45,797 bases of DNA from Gammaproteobacteria bacterium (GCA_029863005.1 JAOTWF010000014.1:1-45797), one strand, 5' to 3'. Counted from the first letter of the stretch, positions 27,991-38,688 are shown. Numbers and translations are program-made. The notes: generated by a model from the sequence alone, not told the origin.

Positions 27991-29157
27991 TCAATGCGCG
28001 CTTAAACCGGCTTTTTGGCGGGAAATCCCCGATTTGCCCGTAATACTGGCTTCCAGCAAGATGCGGAGCATGCGCCGGAGCGGTTCCGCCGCGCCCCACA
28101 GCAGCTGATCACCCACGGTAAAGGCGCCCAAGTATTGGCTTCCCATGTTCAGCCGGCGCAGGCGCCCTACAGGCACCGTGAGCGTGCCCGTTACCGCCGC
28201 CGGGGTGAGTTCGCGCATGCTGCGCTCGCGTTCATTCGGGATAACCTTCACCCAATCGTTATGCGCCGCCAACATGGCATGGATTTCATCCAGCGGCACA
28301 TCCTTCTTAAGCTTAATGGTGAATGCCTGGCTGTGGCAGCGCATCGCGCCCACGCGCACGCAGATGCCGTCGATGGGCACAGGCCGCTCGGAACGCCTGA
28401 GAATTTTGTTGGTCTCGGCCTGGCCCTTCCATTCCTCTTTCGATTGTCCGCTTTCGAGCTGCTTGTCGATATAGGGAATTATCGAACCTGCCAGCGCGAC
28501 ACCAAAGTAGTTCTTCGGGTAATTCTCACTGCGAATGTGATCAGCGACCGCCCGATCAATGTCCAGAATCGCCGAGGCCGGATTATCGAGCTTGTCTTTT
28601 ACCGATGCATGGATGCTACCCATCTGCTTCACCAGCTCGCGCATGTTGTTGGCGCCGGCCCCCGAGGCCGCCTGATAAGTCATCGAGGTCATCCATTCGA
28701 TCAGATCCGCCTTGAACAAACCACCGAGCGCCATCAGCATGAGCGACACCGTGCAATTGCCACCAATGTAATTCATGACTCCGTCGCGTATGCCGTCCTG
28801 AATGACATCGGCATTCACCGGATCGAGAATGATGATGGCGTCTTTGTTCATGCGCAGGCTGGAGGATGCGTCTATCCAGTATCCCTTCCAGCCAGCGGCA
28901 CGTAATTTAGGAAATATTTCCGAGGTATATTCACCACCCTGACAGGTGATGATAATCTCCATCGTCTTTAATTCATCAAGGCTTCTGGCGTCCTTGAGCG
29001 GTGGCACGTCCTTCACGATTGTGGGACCCTGGCCGCCGACATTTGACGTGGAAAAGAATACCGGTTCAATATGATCAAAATCTTTTTCCGCCTGCATCCG
29101 GCCCATGAGCACCGATCCGACCATGCCGCGCCAACCCACCAGCCCTACCCTTTTCAT
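27991..29157 (-). CDS. asd: aspartate-semialdehyde dehydrogenase, Asd
   Basis: 388 residues, closely like the E. coli enzyme (367) but with about 18 extra C-terminal residues. Makes aspartate semialdehyde for lysine, threonine, methionine and diaminopimelate. Seen: the NADP motif [24 protein letters not shown], the catalytic cysteine in [30 protein letters not shown], and the catalytic histidine region [17 protein letters not shown] prefer ATG 29155-29157 (MKRVGLVG) because GAGG lies 9 bases upstream and it matches E. coli; ATG 29164-29166 would sit right on the ribosome binding site. Follows leuB by 44 bases. Confidence 0.97.
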   Translation of the reverse strand: MKRVGLVGWRGMVGSVLMGRMQAEKDFDHIEPVFFSTSNVGGQGPTIVKDVPPLKDARSLDELKTMEIIITCQGGEYTSEIFPKLRAAGWKGYWIDASSSLRMNKDAIIILDPVNADVIQDGIRDGVMNYIGGNCTVSLMLMALGGLFKADLIEWMTSMTYQAASGAGANNMRELVKQMGSIHASVKDKLDNPASAILDIDRAVADHIRSENYPKNYFGVALAGSIIPYIDKQLESGQSKEEWKGQAETNKILRRSERPVPIDGICVRVGAMRCHSQAFTIKLKKDVPLDEIHAMLAAHNDWVKVIPNERERSMRELTPAAVTGTLTVPVGRLRRLNMGSQYLGAFTVGDQLLWGAAEPLRRMLRILLEASITGKSGISRQKAGLSAH

Positions 29158-29201
29158 TACTGCCATCCTCTCTATAAAGATATTATCAAAATAATTTGGA
29201 C

Positions 29202-30281
29202 CTATGATCCCAACATCGATACCACGGCGTCACCCATCCCCGAGGTTCCGACTTTTTTCATACCTTCCGTATATATATCTCCCGTGCGCAGATCCTGATC
29301 GAGCACGCGGGAAACCGCCTGTTCAATGTTGTCGGCAAGTGAGGGTTCATTGAGCGTATAGCGAAACATCATCGCCACGGAGAGTATCGTCGCCAGCGGA
29401 TTGGCCACACCCTTCCCGGCGATGTCCGGGGCGGATCCATGAATTGGCTCGTACATGCCCTTGTTGGCGGCATCGAGCGAGGCCGATGGCAGCATGCCAA
29501 TGGAACCCGTCAGCATCGCTGCTTCATCCGACAGGATATCACCGAATATATTTCCGGTAACGATGACGTCAAACTGCTTGGGTGCGCGCACCAGTTGCAT
29601 CGCCGCGTTGTCCACGTACATATGGCTCAATTCAACATCAGAATAATCCTTGGCAACACGGAGCACCACCTCACGCCACAGGCCGGAAGTTTCGAGAACA
29701 TTGGCTTTTTCCACCGAACAAAGCTTGCAGCGGCGCTTGCGCGCGGCGGCGAACGCCACGCGTGCCACACGTTCCACCTCATGCTCGGCATACAACATGG
29801 TATTAAATCCCTGGCGCTCTCCACTTTCCAACGTGCGCACGCCACGCGGCTCGCCGAAATAGATGTCTCCGGTCAATTCGCGCACGATCAGCAGATCGAG
29901 TCCCGCGACCACCTCGGGTTTGAGCGTCGAGGCCGAGGCCAGCTGCGGATAGAGTATGGCCGGTCGCAGGTTGGCAAACAGCCGCAGCTCCGAACGCAGT
30001 GTTAGCAAGGCCTTTTCCGGGCGCAGTTCGCGCGCGAGCGTATCCCACCGGTTGCCGCCCACGGCGCCGAGCAATACGGCGTCCGCCTGTTTGGCCAGCT
30101 TCAGCGTCGCATCCGGCAGCGGATGCTTGTGGGTGTCATAGGCGATACCGCCCACCAAGGCGGTTTCGAGCTCGATTTTCAGGCCGAAATCCCGGCGCAG
30201 ACGCTCCAATACCTTGACCGCCTCATTGACCACTTCGGGCCCGATTCCATCCCCGGGCAGCACGGCAAGTTTTTTTGTCAT
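29202..30281 (-). CDS. leuB: 3-isopropylmalate dehydrogenase, LeuB
   Basis: 359 residues (E. coli 363). Oxidises and decarboxylates 3-isopropylmalate in leucine synthesis, using NAD. Seen: opening [44 protein letters not shown] with substrate-binding arginines, [15 protein letters not shown], the Mg-binding MLPSASLD and [19 protein letters not shown] chose ATG 30279-30281; earlier in-frame starts reach back into the leuD end and add residues not seen in the family. It follows leuD by 16 bases in the leuCDB-asd run. Confidence 0.97.
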   Translation of the reverse strand: MTKKLAVLPGDGIGPEVVNEAVKVLERLRRDFGLKIELETALVGGIAYDTHKHPLPDATLKLAKQADAVLLGAVGGNRWDTLARELRPEKALLTLRSELRLFANLRPAILYPQLASASTLKPEVVAGLDLLIVRELTGDIYFGEPRGVRTLESGERQGFNTMLYAEHEVERVARVAFAAARKRRCKLCSVEKANVLETSGLWREVVLRVAKDYSDVELSHMYVDNAAMQLVRAPKQFDVIVTGNIFGDILSDEAAMLTGSIGMLPSASLDAANKGMYEPIHGSAPDIAGKGVANPLATILSVAMMFRYTLNEPSLADNIEQAVSRVLDQDLRTGDIYTEGMKKVGTSGMGDAVVSMLGS

Positions 30282-30297
30282 GGGGTATAAGTTTCCA

Positions 30298-30939
30298 TTA
30301 TTCGGAGAAAAGCCAGGGCGCCTGTTTCCGGCGCCGTCCCTCGTAGGCCTTGATTTCATCCACGTGCTGCATGGTCAGCCCGATGTCATCGAGGCCGTTC
30401 ACCAGGCAGTGCTTGCGAAAAGCGTCGATTTCAAATTTGAATTCCATTCCCGAGGGCGTGGTCACCTTTTGCGATGCGAGATCCACCGTCAACCGGTAAC
30501 CCGGTGTGGCTTCGGTTTCCCGGAACAGCCGTTCCACGGCTTCCCGTTCAAGCACGATGGGGAGCAGGCCATTCTTGAAACTATTGTTGTAGAAAATATC
30601 GGCATAGCTCGGTGCGATGACCGCGCGAATACCATAGTCGAGGAGTGCCCACGGCGCATGCTCGCGCGAGGAACCACAACCGAAGTTATCACGCGTGAGC
30701 AGTATCTGAGCACCCCGGTAACGCGGCTGGTTCAGGATAAAATCGGGATTGATCCGGCGCTGGCTGTGATCCATGCCGGGCTCGCCCGGATCAAGATAAC
30801 GCCAGTCGTCAAACAGATTTGGTCCAAAACCAGTGCGCTTGATCGATTTCAAATACTGTTTGGCAATTATCGCATCGGTATCCACGTTGGCGCGATCCAG
30901 CGGTAATACAAGTCCGGTCAGTGTTTCAAACTTTTCCAT
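30298..30939 (-). CDS. leuD: 3-isopropylmalate dehydratase small subunit, LeuD
   Basis: 213 residues. The swivelling small subunit of isopropylmalate isomerase. Seen: [38 protein letters not shown] with the substrate loop, [17 protein letters not shown]. Its ATG shares one base with the leuC stop (TGATG), so the two subunits are translated together in equal amounts. Length is slightly longer than E. coli LeuD (201). Confidence 0.97.
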   Translation of the reverse strand: MEKFETLTGLVLPLDRANVDTDAIIAKQYLKSIKRTGFGPNLFDDWRYLDPGEPGMDHSQRRINPDFILNQPRYRGAQILLTRDNFGCGSSREHAPWALLDYGIRAVIAPSYADIFYNNSFKNGLLPIVLEREAVERLFRETEATPGYRLTVDLASQKVTTPSGMEFKFEIDAFRKHCLVNGLDDIGLTMQHVDEIKAYEGRRRKQAPWLFSE

Positions 30940-32345
30940 CAGTGAAGCTCCCGTACATCCACAAAATGCCCTGCAATCGCGGCGGCCGCGGCCATGGCAG
31001 GGCTGACAAGATGTGAGCGTCCGCCGGCGCCTTGGCGACCTTCAAAATTCCGATTCGAAGTGGAGGCGCAACGCTCACCAAACTCGAGACGATCGGCATT
31101 CATGGCCAGACACATCGAACAACCCGGCGCACGCCACTCGAACCCGGCTTCGAGAAATATTTTATCGAGGCCTTCCTTTTCCGCTTGTACTTTCACCAAG
31201 CCAGAACCCGGTACCACCATCGCAAGCCTAATATTTTTTGCGATCTTTTTGCCTTTCACCACGGTGGCCGCCGCCCGCAAATCTTCAATGCGTGAATTCG
31301 TACAGGAGCCGATGAAAATCTTATCGAGCATGATGTCGCGCATCGGTGTACCTGGTTTGAGATCCATGTATTTGAGCGCTCGTTGCATGCCTTCGCGCTT
31401 GATGGAATCGAATTCCCTGTCCGGATCGGGTACGACACCATCCACTGGCACGACCATCTCGGGGGACGTACCCCACGTGACCTGTGGCTTGATGTCGGCG
31501 GCATTCAAGGTCACTTCCTTGTCAAACTTTGCCTCCGGGTCGCTGCGCAGATCTTGCCAGGCAGCTACCGCTTGCTCCCAAAGCTCGCCGGCGGGTGCAT
31601 ACGGTCGGCCGTGAAAATATTTTATCGTCTTGTCATCCACCGCAATCATGCCGGCGCGTGCGCCGGCTTCGATAGCCATGTTGCAGACTGTCATGCGTCC
31701 CTCGACGGAAAGTTGGCGGATGGTGCTCCCGGCAAATTCTACAGCATGGCCGGTGCCACCGGCCGTGCCGATTTCTCCAATGATCGCCAGAACAATGTCC
31801 TTGGCGGTGATGCCAGGAGGAATCTTGCCTTCGACCCGAACACGCATGTTTTTAGCTTTCTTCAAAATCAGGCATTGCGTGGCCAGGACATGCTCTACTT
31901 CCGATGTGCCGATGCCGAAGGCCAGCGCCCCGAAGGCACCGTGGGTTGAGGTGTGCGAGTCGCCGCACACCACAGTCATGCCGGGCAGGGTGGCGCCCTG
32001 TTCCGGGCCGATCACATGGACAATCCCCTGGCGCGCATCACTCATGGAAAATTCCGTAATGCCGTAGTCGTGGCAATTCTGATCGAGCGTTTCCACTTGC
32101 AGGCGAGAGACCGGATCAACGATGCCGTGGGAGCGGTCCGTCGTCGGAACATTGTGATCGGTGGTGGCGAGGTTGGCGTCCACGCGCCAGAGCTTACGAC
32201 CGGCCAGGCGCAGCCCCTCGAAGGCCTGCGGGCTGGTCACCTCATGCACCAGATGCCGGTCGATATACAGGAGGCAGGTGCCGTCATCATTGTGACGGAC
32301 CACGTGCGCATCCCAGAGTTTGTCGTAAAGGGTTTTACCCGCCAT
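30939..32345 (-). CDS. leuC: 3-isopropylmalate dehydratase large subunit, LeuC
   Basis: 468 residues (E. coli 466). The catalytic subunit, with a 4Fe-4S cluster held by cysteines in [11 protein letters not shown] and in [10 protein letters not shown] near the C-terminus. Also seen: [30 protein letters not shown] and [23 protein letters not shown]. First gene of the leucine cluster; the 93-base gap to the divergent LysR gene should hold its promoter and the regulator's binding site. The ribosome binding site at the ATG is weak. Confidence 0.98.
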   Translation of the reverse strand: MAGKTLYDKLWDAHVVRHNDDGTCLLYIDRHLVHEVTSPQAFEGLRLAGRKLWRVDANLATTDHNVPTTDRSHGIVDPVSRLQVETLDQNCHDYGITEFSMSDARQGIVHVIGPEQGATLPGMTVVCGDSHTSTHGAFGALAFGIGTSEVEHVLATQCLILKKAKNMRVRVEGKIPPGITAKDIVLAIIGEIGTAGGTGHAVEFAGSTIRQLSVEGRMTVCNMAIEAGARAGMIAVDDKTIKYFHGRPYAPAGELWEQAVAAWQDLRSDPEAKFDKEVTLNAADIKPQVTWGTSPEMVVPVDGVVPDPDREFDSIKREGMQRALKYMDLKPGTPMRDIMLDKIFIGSCTNSRIEDLRAAATVVKGKKIAKNIRLAMVVPGSGLVKVQAEKEGLDKIFLEAGFEWRAPGCSMCLAMNADRLEFGERCASTSNRNFEGRQGAGGRSHLVSPAMAAAAAIAGHFVDVRELH

Positions 32346-32390
32346 GGCTGAATGAAGTGAGGTTAGTTGCGTAAATCCTAGGCATATTCT

Positions 32391-32415
32391 ATAAATAACA
32401 CAAATTCATGTTTAT
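32391..32415. promoter_or_regulatory. candidate LysR-type operator between leuC and the LysR gene
   Basis: In the AT-rich divergent gap, ATAAA at 32391-32395 and TTTAT at 32411-32415 form an inverted repeat, with a T-N11-A pattern inside. This fits the usual place and loose shape of a LysR-family site, but the arms are short. Confidence 0.3.
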
Positions 32416-32438
32416 CATATAAAGTATTAATAATAGTT

Positions 32439-33311
32439 ATGGATATATCCGCTTTACAGGTTTTCCTGGCTGTGGCCGAAGCCGGTTCATTCACTCGCGC
32501 CGCAGAACGGATTTACCTCACTCAGCCGGCCATCAGCAAGCGCATCGCCGCACTCGAATCCGAGATTGGAACGCGCCTGTTCGACCGCATCGGCCGAGGT
32601 ATTCATTTGACACCCGCCGGAGAGGCATTGCTGAGTCGTGCTCGAACGGTGCTGCAGGAACTGGAGGACGTTAAGCGCGGTATCACCAATCTGTCCGGGA
32701 CCATTACCGGCGAGCTCCACGTGGCCACCAGCCATCATATCGGACTGCACCGGCTCCCGGGACCGCTCAAGCGCTTCCATGATACCTACCCGCAAGTGAG
32801 ACTGAATCTTCAGTTCATGGACTCTGAAAAAGCCTGTCAGGCTATAGCAAAAGGCGACATTGAGCTCGCCGTCGTTACCCTGCCCACGATCACCTCCGCA
32901 CCCCTGAAGACGGAGACAATCTGGGACGACCCGTTGGATATTGTCGTGAGTCCGGGACATCCGCTGGCCCAAGAGCGGCGCGTAAAACTTGAAATATTGC
33001 TGGATTACCCGGCTATTTTGCCCGGGCCCGGTACCTATACGCGGGAGATCATTCTGAATGCCTTCGGTTCATTGCGCGACCGAATTCAGATCGGCATGGC
33101 TACCAATTATCTCGAAGTACTCAAAATGCTGGCGGCCATTGGTCTCGGCTGGAGCGCGTTGCCGCGGACCATGATTGACGAAGGGCTTAAAGTGGTCCAG
33201 ATTGAAAAGGGGGTGATAAGGCGCGAGTTGGGGATAGTCACCCATGAAAAACGCACCTTGTCCAATGCCGGGGCGGCTCTGATCCGGATCATTCGCGATA
33301 CGAGAAAGTAG
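32439..33311 (+). CDS. LysR-family transcriptional regulator divergent from leuC
   Basis: 290 residues. The N-terminal helix-turn-helix (MDISALQVFLAVAEAGSFTR, TQPAISKRIAALE, residues 1-60) is intact, followed by the effector domain (about 90-290) with WDDPLDIVVSPGHPLA. Divergent from leuCDB-asd with a shared 93-base promoter region; a LysR gene sits at the same place in Pseudomonas. It may regulate leucine synthesis and itself, but the effector is unknown. This is inference from position only. Confidence 0.92.
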   Translation: MDISALQVFLAVAEAGSFTRAAERIYLTQPAISKRIAALESEIGTRLFDRIGRGIHLTPAGEALLSRARTVLQELEDVKRGITNLSGTITGELHVATSHHIGLHRLPGPLKRFHDTYPQVRLNLQFMDSEKACQAIAKGDIELAVVTLPTITSAPLKTETIWDDPLDIVVSPGHPLAQERRVKLEILLDYPAILPGPGTYTREIILNAFGSLRDRIQIGMATNYLEVLKMLAAIGLGWSALPRTMIDEGLKVVQIEKGVIRRELGIVTHEKRTLSNAGAALIRIIRDTRK

Positions 33312-33317
33312 AGAACG

Positions 33318-33737
33318 ATGAATTTCAAAGAATTGCTGGCGCAGCTGGAAGAACGCCTGGGGTATCACCAGTTTCCGGTGAACCCGGCCGCTACCCATAT
33401 CAAAGATGTGTTCGATGGCAGCCCGCTGCACCATGACATCATGACGCGTTTGGCGCGCGCGATTTACGTCTCGAATGCCTGCCGACGACTGACCGATCCG
33501 GTGAGTCTGGAGAAAACGCTCCTGGCTCTCGCGCCCATCCGCCAGGAAGTATTACGCGCCGCCCGGACCGATGTCGACCTTTACCGCGTGCTCGACGAAC
33601 TCGGCGCTGCCTTTAATAAAATATTCGCCGATAGCCTCGTCTCCCGTAAGCCCGTCGCGCCGGTCATGCGGCGCACGGCTGAGATCATCCTGCTTTCCTC
33701 CTACCGTCGGCAACGCAGCCTCAAATCCTCGGCCTGA
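33318..33737 (+). CDS. hypothetical protein, predicted helical, cytoplasmic
   Basis: 139 residues starting MNFKELLAQLEERLGYHQFPVNP. There is no signal peptide or membrane helix; the sequence is mostly helical, with charged heptad-like stretches (LEKTLLALAPIRQEVLRAA, YRVLDELGAAFNKIF). I do not recognise it. It starts 6 bases after the LysR stop, so it is probably in the same transcript. Its last 17 bases overlap the 3' end of the convergent MFS gene (33721-33737), so the two stops interlock. Confidence 0.75.
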   Translation: MNFKELLAQLEERLGYHQFPVNPAATHIKDVFDGSPLHHDIMTRLARAIYVSNACRRLTDPVSLEKTLLALAPIRQEVLRAARTDVDLYRVLDELGAAFNKIFADSLVSRKPVAPVMRRTAEIILLSSYRRQRSLKSSA

Positions 33738-34854
33738 TCAGAAACCACGCTACCACGAATGCCAGTCCCGCGGTCGCGGCGGCAATATTGAAAGTGACGG
33801 TCGGACCCAGCGTGGCCCAGGTATGGCCGCTGTACAAACTACCCACCGCGCCGCCGATCCCAAAGCTGAGACTTCCATAGATCGCCTGACCGCGATGCTG
33901 ATGTTTGCCAGTGAAAAAACGATGCACGAGCTGCATGGCGGTGGCGTGAAAACTGCCGAACGTTGCCGCATGAAGCGCTTGTGCCACCACCAACACAGAG
34001 ATATTTTCTGGAAAGTGACCAATGAGCAACCAGCGCACGGTCGCGAGGAGAAAACTCGCGATCAGCACAGCGCGCAGCGATATGCGAATGAGCAGTCGCT
34101 GCATTAATAGGAACACGCCGATCTCGCACACCACGGCAAATGCCCACAGCATGCCGATCACGGTCTTCGAATAACCGTAGCTCTCAAGATAAATGGAATA
34201 AAAAGTGTAGTACGGGCCATGGCTGACTTGCATGAGCAGACAGGCCAGCAGAAAAGCGAATATCCCCGGTCGCCATAACGCATCGCGGAACCGCCCCGCA
34301 TGTTCGACAGCGCCTTTCATCTCCGATTCCGGCAAGAGCTGGCTGAACAACCAGATGCCCAGCATCAAGGAGAGCAACGATGGCAGCACCCACCATGGGC
34401 CGTGGGCGTCAATCACTGGCCCGAGTGCCAATACCGACACAATGAACCCGATGGATCCCCACAGGCGCACACGTCCATAAGCACCCGGTCGTGTTACCGT
34501 GTGTTGCATGACGAACACTTCGAGCAACGGCAACGAGGCGTGCCAGAAAAAACTGAAGAGCAGCATTACCACGGCCAGCCACCAGAACGACGCGCCAAAA
34601 AAAATGCCGGTGAACGCCGCCACCGCCAGGAACGACGCCAGCCGCACCACCGCCATACGCTGCTCGCGATGATCGGCGATCCAGCCCCATACCACTGGCG
34701 CGACGATGCGCGAGAACATGAGGATAGCGATCAGATTGCCGATATCCACCGGCGCGAAGCCAACGGACTGGAGATAGAGGCTCCAATACGGCACCAGCAC
34801 TCCGAGGGTGGCAAAGTAAAAGAAATAAAATCCGGAAAGGCGCCAGTAGGGCAT
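33721..34854 (-). CDS. major facilitator superfamily transporter, HcaT-like
   Basis: 377 residues with about twelve membrane helices. It opens YWRLSGFYFFYFATLGVLVPYWSLYLQ and carries WGWIADHREQR (the MFS loop 2-3 signature) and GAYGRVRLWGSIGF, features of the MFS_1-like group that includes the 3-phenylpropionate transporter HcaT and nucleoside/sugar symporters. The substrate cannot be told from the sequence. Convergent with the hypothetical gene at 33318-33737, and followed upstream on the minus strand by a small membrane protein gene 46 bases away. Confidence 0.88.
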   Translation of the reverse strand: MPYWRLSGFYFFYFATLGVLVPYWSLYLQSVGFAPVDIGNLIAILMFSRIVAPVVWGWIADHREQRMAVVRLASFLAVAAFTGIFFGASFWWLAVVMLLFSFFWHASLPLLEVFVMQHTVTRPGAYGRVRLWGSIGFIVSVLALGPVIDAHGPWWVLPSLLSLMLGIWLFSQLLPESEMKGAVEHAGRFRDALWRPGIFAFLLACLLMQVSHGPYYTFYSIYLESYGYSKTVIGMLWAFAVVCEIGVFLLMQRLLIRISLRAVLIASFLLATVRWLLIGHFPENISVLVVAQALHAATFGSFHATAMQLVHRFFTGKHQHRGQAIYGSLSFGIGGAVGSLYSGHTWATLGPTVTFNIAAATAGLAFVVAWFLIRPRI

Positions 34855-34900
34855 ATTGAATCAATGGAGCAACGGTCTTGCCCCCGCTACCCGGGACAGG

Positions 34901-35311
34901 TCAGTTTTTATAAATCAATCCCACGGCAGCACCGGCTGTGATTGCTTCGATCATTCCACCGAGGAACCAGTAGAACGACAACTCCCCCGGAATCGGCAAG
35001 ACCGCGTACCAGACAAGGTTTTGCATCACCGTCAACGCTACCCCCATGTATAGGCCGTAACGCAATCCCTGACCGAAACCTGTTTTGCCCGGCTCATACC
35101 CCTTGATGTAGATCAGGGCGAAAAACGGGGCGAAGACCAGGTAACCCAACCAGAACGCCCATGTCATCCGCTCGATCTCGTGGAATGGGCGCCAAACCGA
35201 AGCGGTTTGTTCATAAATTCCCATGAGCACGAAACTATTAAATAGTACTTCCAGAACGGCGATGACGATCAGCACCGCCAGGCTTGCGAGCAACCAGCGA
35301 TTGACGTTCAT
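34901..35311 (-). CDS. small membrane protein with four helices (unknown)
   Basis: 136 residues with four predicted membrane helices (about 8-30, 52-70, 85-105, 112-132). It resembles the general pattern of small conserved inner-membrane proteins of environmental proteobacteria, but I cannot name a family. GGAG lies 7 bases upstream of the ATG. It sits between aroC and the MFS gene on the same strand. Confidence 0.75.
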   Translation of the reverse strand: MNVNRWLLASLAVLIVIAVLEVLFNSFVLMGIYEQTASVWRPFHEIERMTWAFWLGYLVFAPFFALIYIKGYEPGKTGFGQGLRYGLYMGVALTVMQNLVWYAVLPIPGELSFYWFLGGMIEAITAGAAVGLIYKN

Positions 35312-35348
35312 AGAGACTCCTACATTAAATGAAAAGCGCCGTTGCGCC

Positions 35349-36446
35349 TTACGCCTGTCCTGGGATAACCGGCGTGGGACTTTTGACGTCGAGATTCTGG
35401 GCGCGGTGCCGTAGCGCGTGATCCATCAAGACAATGGCGAGCATTGCTTCGGCAATTGGCGTGGCGCGAATCCCGACACAAGGGTCATGACGCCCGGTGG
35501 TGGCAACCTCGACTGCCTCGCCCTTCACATTCACGGTACGGCCCGGCAGACGTATGCTGGAAGTGGGTTTGAGGGCGATGCTCACGACAATATCCTGCCC
35601 AGTGGAGATGCCGCCAAGGGTGCCGCCGGCGTAATTGGACAAAAAACCCTTCGGGGTGATTTCATCGCGGTGCTCCGTACCTTTTTGCTCGATGCAGTGG
35701 AATCCCGCACCGACCTCAACACCTTTCACCGCATTAATGCCCATCATGGCGTAGGCGATGTCGGCGTCCAACCGCCCGAAGATGGGTTCGCCCAGCCCCA
35801 CCGGCATGTGGCTCGCAACGACATTGATCCGCGCGCCGATGGAATTGCCTTCCTTGCGTAACGCATCCATGTAAGCCTCCAGTTCCGCCACTTTCGAGGC
35901 ATCCGGGCAAAAGAACGGGTTGTTATCGACCTCGTTCCAGTCCTTGAGCTCGGCTTTGATCGGGCCCAATTGCGCGAGGTAACCGCGGATTACCACACCG
36001 TAACTTTCATGTAAATATTTTTTGGCAATGGCCCCGGCCGCCACCCGCATCGATGTCTCGCGCGCGGAGGCGCGCCCACCGCCGCGATAATCGCGCAGGC
36101 CGTACTTCTGAACGTAGGTGTAATCGGCATGGCCCGGACGGAATCGATCCATTATTCTGGAGTAATCCTGCGGGCGCTGGTCGGTGTTCTGGATCAACAG
36201 GCCGATCGGCGTGCCGGTTGTCTTACCTTCAAACACACCCGAAATAATCTTGACTTCATCCGATTCGCGCCGCTGCGTGGTATGGCGCGACTTACCGGGC
36301 TTGCGCCGGTTGAGATCCGGCTGTAGGTCCGCTTCCGTCAGAGCCATGCCAGGCGGACAACCATCGACGATGCCGACATACGCCGGCCCATGGGATTCTC
36401 CCGCAGTGGTAACGGTAAACAGCTTTCCGATGGTGTTGCCGGACAT
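35349..36446 (-). CDS. aroC: chorismate synthase, AroC
   Basis: 365 residues (E. coli 361). Makes chorismate from EPSP with reduced FMN, the last shared step to aromatic amino acids. Seen: [59 protein letters not shown] and the C-terminal [12 protein letters not shown] weak GCGC stem followed by TTTT past the stop (about 35331-35343) may be a terminator. Starts 39 bases after the preceding small acidic gene. Confidence 0.97.
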   Translation of the reverse strand: MSGNTIGKLFTVTTAGESHGPAYVGIVDGCPPGMALTEADLQPDLNRRKPGKSRHTTQRRESDEVKIISGVFEGKTTGTPIGLLIQNTDQRPQDYSRIMDRFRPGHADYTYVQKYGLRDYRGGGRASARETSMRVAAGAIAKKYLHESYGVVIRGYLAQLGPIKAELKDWNEVDNNPFFCPDASKVAELEAYMDALRKEGNSIGARINVVASHMPVGLGEPIFGRLDADIAYAMMGINAVKGVEVGAGFHCIEQKGTEHRDEITPKGFLSNYAGGTLGGISTGQDIVVSIALKPTSSIRLPGRTVNVKGEAVEVATTGRHDPCVGIRATPIAEAMLAIVLMDHALRHRAQNLDVKSPTPVIPGQA

Positions 36447-36485
36447 GGCAGAATGTTACCGGCAAACTGGTTAAGTCACAAACCG

Positions 36486-36800
36486 TTAACCCGGCAGGCC
36501 TTGCCGGTTCGCGATGTTGAGTGTCGTGAACAGATTATAAAACGGAAGACGAGCCTTCCATTTGTTCACGACCGGCATAAAGGGCAGGTCCCGGTCTTCA
36601 CCGAAAACATGCCGGCCTTGCATGATTTCGGCGTGCAACTTCTTGAGATCCGTCGACAACTGCTCGTATAGCGGCAGCAGCTCGGAAAATTCGGAATCCT
36701 CCGGGTCGCCTTCGTCCTCGGCGCACATCAGGATCTCCTCGATTTCAAAGATCAGCTGATCCACCAGATCCAGAAATTCGTCCCGCGTTCTCGGTGTCAT
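36486..36800 (-). CDS. small acidic hypothetical protein
   Basis: 104 residues, strongly acidic at the N-terminal half (FLDLVDQLIFEIEEIL, EDEGDPEDSEF) with two predicted helices. No signal peptide or membrane helix. The last 20 residues (KWKARLPFYNLFTTLNIANR) are more basic. I do not recognise it. It lies upstream of aroC on the same strand, 39 bases before its start, and may be co-transcribed. Confidence 0.7.
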   Translation of the reverse strand: MTPRTRDEFLDLVDQLIFEIEEILMCAEDEGDPEDSEFSELLPLYEQLSTDLKKLHAEIMQGRHVFGEDRDLPFMPVVNKWKARLPFYNLFTTLNIANRQGLPG

Positions 36801-36834
36801 GGTATGAATCTCAAAATTACGTAACAGGTTGTGC

Positions 36835-37641
36835 TCAAGGCCGCTTCGCTTCCGCCAACACCCAGGCGATGCCCACTCCCGCCATAAAAGAGGAATTTTT
36901 CTTCACCAACGGGCTGTCGTCAAAGGCGGCGCCGGACAGTTGATCATAGCGCGCAAACGCGCCGACCCAGAAACTCCGGAAACGCCGGTTGGCCGTGATC
37001 GTCAAGCGGCTGCCGCTGTACCCGCTTGTGGCATCGTAAGCAGGACGCGTCGGCGTGGCAAAATCTGGCGTCACCTCGTAGAAGTAGTCATGATATTTTT
37101 CCGACGCATAGAGGGGACCGGCCGACGCTCTCAGATCCCATCCCCTCTGGCGCATTTCATAATGGAGGCTGGGAGCGAAAACCCAGCCAATTTCATCATA
37201 ATGCGCAAGATCGGTAGCGACCGCGATGCGCCAGGGCAGTCGAATCGACCAGGATTGATCATGAAAGCTGTCGCGTGACATGGTGATTTCGAGCAAGGGT
37301 CCCACCTCAACCGTCGGGTCTATGTCCGGCATCCCGCTTCGGGCCATATTGTCGTCGCTGCGTGCCGGTGGTCCGGCACTCACGCTCAGCTCGAGTCGGA
37401 GGCGATCGGAGCTGAACAACTTACCGCGCGCGCCCTCGCGATCGATCTGCAAGAACTTCCCGCGGTACTTGACGTAAGGCAAGGGAAACAGGTACGCACG
37501 CTGTTCATCAGATCCACGGTAATCGGGGAGGCTTAAACTGCCCACACCCAACCCCACTTCCCAAAGCGGCAATTCCCCGGCGCGTGCACTCGGCGCGGTC
37601 AGGCACAATGTCAGCAAGGTGAGAATATATAGTTGGCGCAT
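36835..37641 (-). CDS. MipA/OmpV-family outer-membrane protein
   Basis: 268 residues. A signal peptide (LYILTLLTLCLTAPSARAG) is followed by the MipA/OmpV opening WEVGLGVGSLSLPDYRGSDE and the LFPLPYVKYRGKFLQ segment; the rest is a beta-barrel with repeated aromatic strands. The family includes MltA-interacting protein and outer-membrane barrels tied to stress. I chose ATG 37639-37641 because AGGA lies 6 bases upstream; ATG 37645-37647 would add two residues. Longer in-frame starts upstream would destroy the signal peptide. Divergent from the TraB-like gene with 64 bases between. Confidence 0.88.
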   Translation of the reverse strand: MRQLYILTLLTLCLTAPSARAGELPLWEVGLGVGSLSLPDYRGSDEQRAYLFPLPYVKYRGKFLQIDREGARGKLFSSDRLRLELSVSAGPPARSDDNMARSGMPDIDPTVEVGPLLEITMSRDSFHDQSWSIRLPWRIAVATDLAHYDEIGWVFAPSLHYEMRQRGWDLRASAGPLYASEKYHDYFYEVTPDFATPTRPAYDATSGYSGSRLTITANRRFRSFWVGAFARYDQLSGAAFDDSPLVKKNSSFMAGVGIAWVLAEAKRP

Positions 37642-37705
37642 CGGCATTCCTAATATATTCTTGAGTTCATGGTAATCGGGCCTTCTTCCTGAAGCCATCC
37701 ATCCG

Positions 37706-38671
37706 ATGCGACGACATTTCGCCATCGACCCAGATATATCCACGGCGGTTCGCCGGTATCTTGTCGGTATTCTTCTTTCCTGCTTCCTGATCCTGCCGCT
37801 ATGGACGAGCGCGCCGCACGCGGCCCTCCCCGCGACAAAAAGTGCCGCGGACGTCACCCCCGAAACCGCCTCCCGTTTCACCAAAGGCCTGCTGTGGAAA
37901 ATCGAATCACCGAATATTCCGGCCAGTTACGTTTTTGGCACCATCCATTCGGATGACAAACGTGTCACCGCTTTGCCCGAACCGGTTTCCCGGTCACTGA
38001 ATGACGCCAAGCAGTTTGTCATGGAAGCCATCGTCGATGGCGATGCCCTGGTGAGCATGGCCGAGGTCATGTTTTTTAATGACGACCGTACCCTGGAACA
38101 GGTCATTGGCCAGAAACTTTACCGAGATACGAAGAAGGCATTGTCTGCGCGCGGCATGCCAACACAAGGTATCGAGAAGCAGAAACCCTGGGCGGTCATG
38201 ATGGCGCTGTCCATGCCGACCCCAAAGACCGGAGAATACCTCGATTTCGTGTTGCAGGCTCACGTGACCCGAATGAACAAGCCCGTTTCCGGTTTGGAGT
38301 CTATTGCCGAGCAACTTTCGGTATTCAATGATCTGTCCCTCTCTGACCAGATTGCATTGCTGGAAGATACTGTACGCGCACAATCGACTTTGGACCGTCA
38401 ATTCGAAGAGCTGCACCAGGCCTGGCTCGCCCGCGATCTGGGCGCCATCATGGCGCTCGCTGAAAAATACAAACCCGGCGACGACCGGCTATATTTCGAC
38501 GTCATGGATCGCCTGCTAAACCAGCGGAATCTACGCATGGTGGAGCGAATGGGGCCGATCCTCAAGGAAGGTAGCGCTTTCATCGCCGTGGGCGCCGCGC
38601 ACCTGCCGGGCGAAACGGGCCTGTTGTATCGCCTCGAGAAAGCCGGGTATCGTGTAAGGCCTGTATATTAA
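37706..38671 (+). CDS. TraB/GumN (TIKI-like) family protein, probable exported metalloprotease
   Basis: 321 residues. A hydrophobic signal segment lies at about 20-40. The TraB/TIKI fold is recognised from two GxxH motifs, YVFGTIHSDD near residue 77-86 and AVGAAHLPGE near the C-terminus, where the histidines are thought to bind metal, plus the conserved GLESIAEQLSVFNDLS and LLYRLEKAGYRVRPV parts. E. coli YbaP is related. Its activity is not established. No clear ribosome binding site is seen at the ATG. It opens a tight plus-strand run with the zinc peptidase and the ATP-grasp gene. Confidence 0.85.
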   Translation: MRRHFAIDPDISTAVRRYLVGILLSCFLILPLWTSAPHAALPATKSAADVTPETASRFTKGLLWKIESPNIPASYVFGTIHSDDKRVTALPEPVSRSLNDAKQFVMEAIVDGDALVSMAEVMFFNDDRTLEQVIGQKLYRDTKKALSARGMPTQGIEKQKPWAVMMALSMPTPKTGEYLDFVLQAHVTRMNKPVSGLESIAEQLSVFNDLSLSDQIALLEDTVRAQSTLDRQFEELHQAWLARDLGAIMALAEKYKPGDDRLYFDVMDRLLNQRNLRMVERMGPILKEGSAFIAVGAAHLPGETGLLYRLEKAGYRVRPVY

Positions 38672-38688
38672 CACTGTAAAAAACAACG

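Noticed and set aside
28015-28905. 296-codon plus-strand frame opposite asd
   Set aside because: Antisense to a fully conserved enzyme gene, His/Arg-rich, no recognisable domain.
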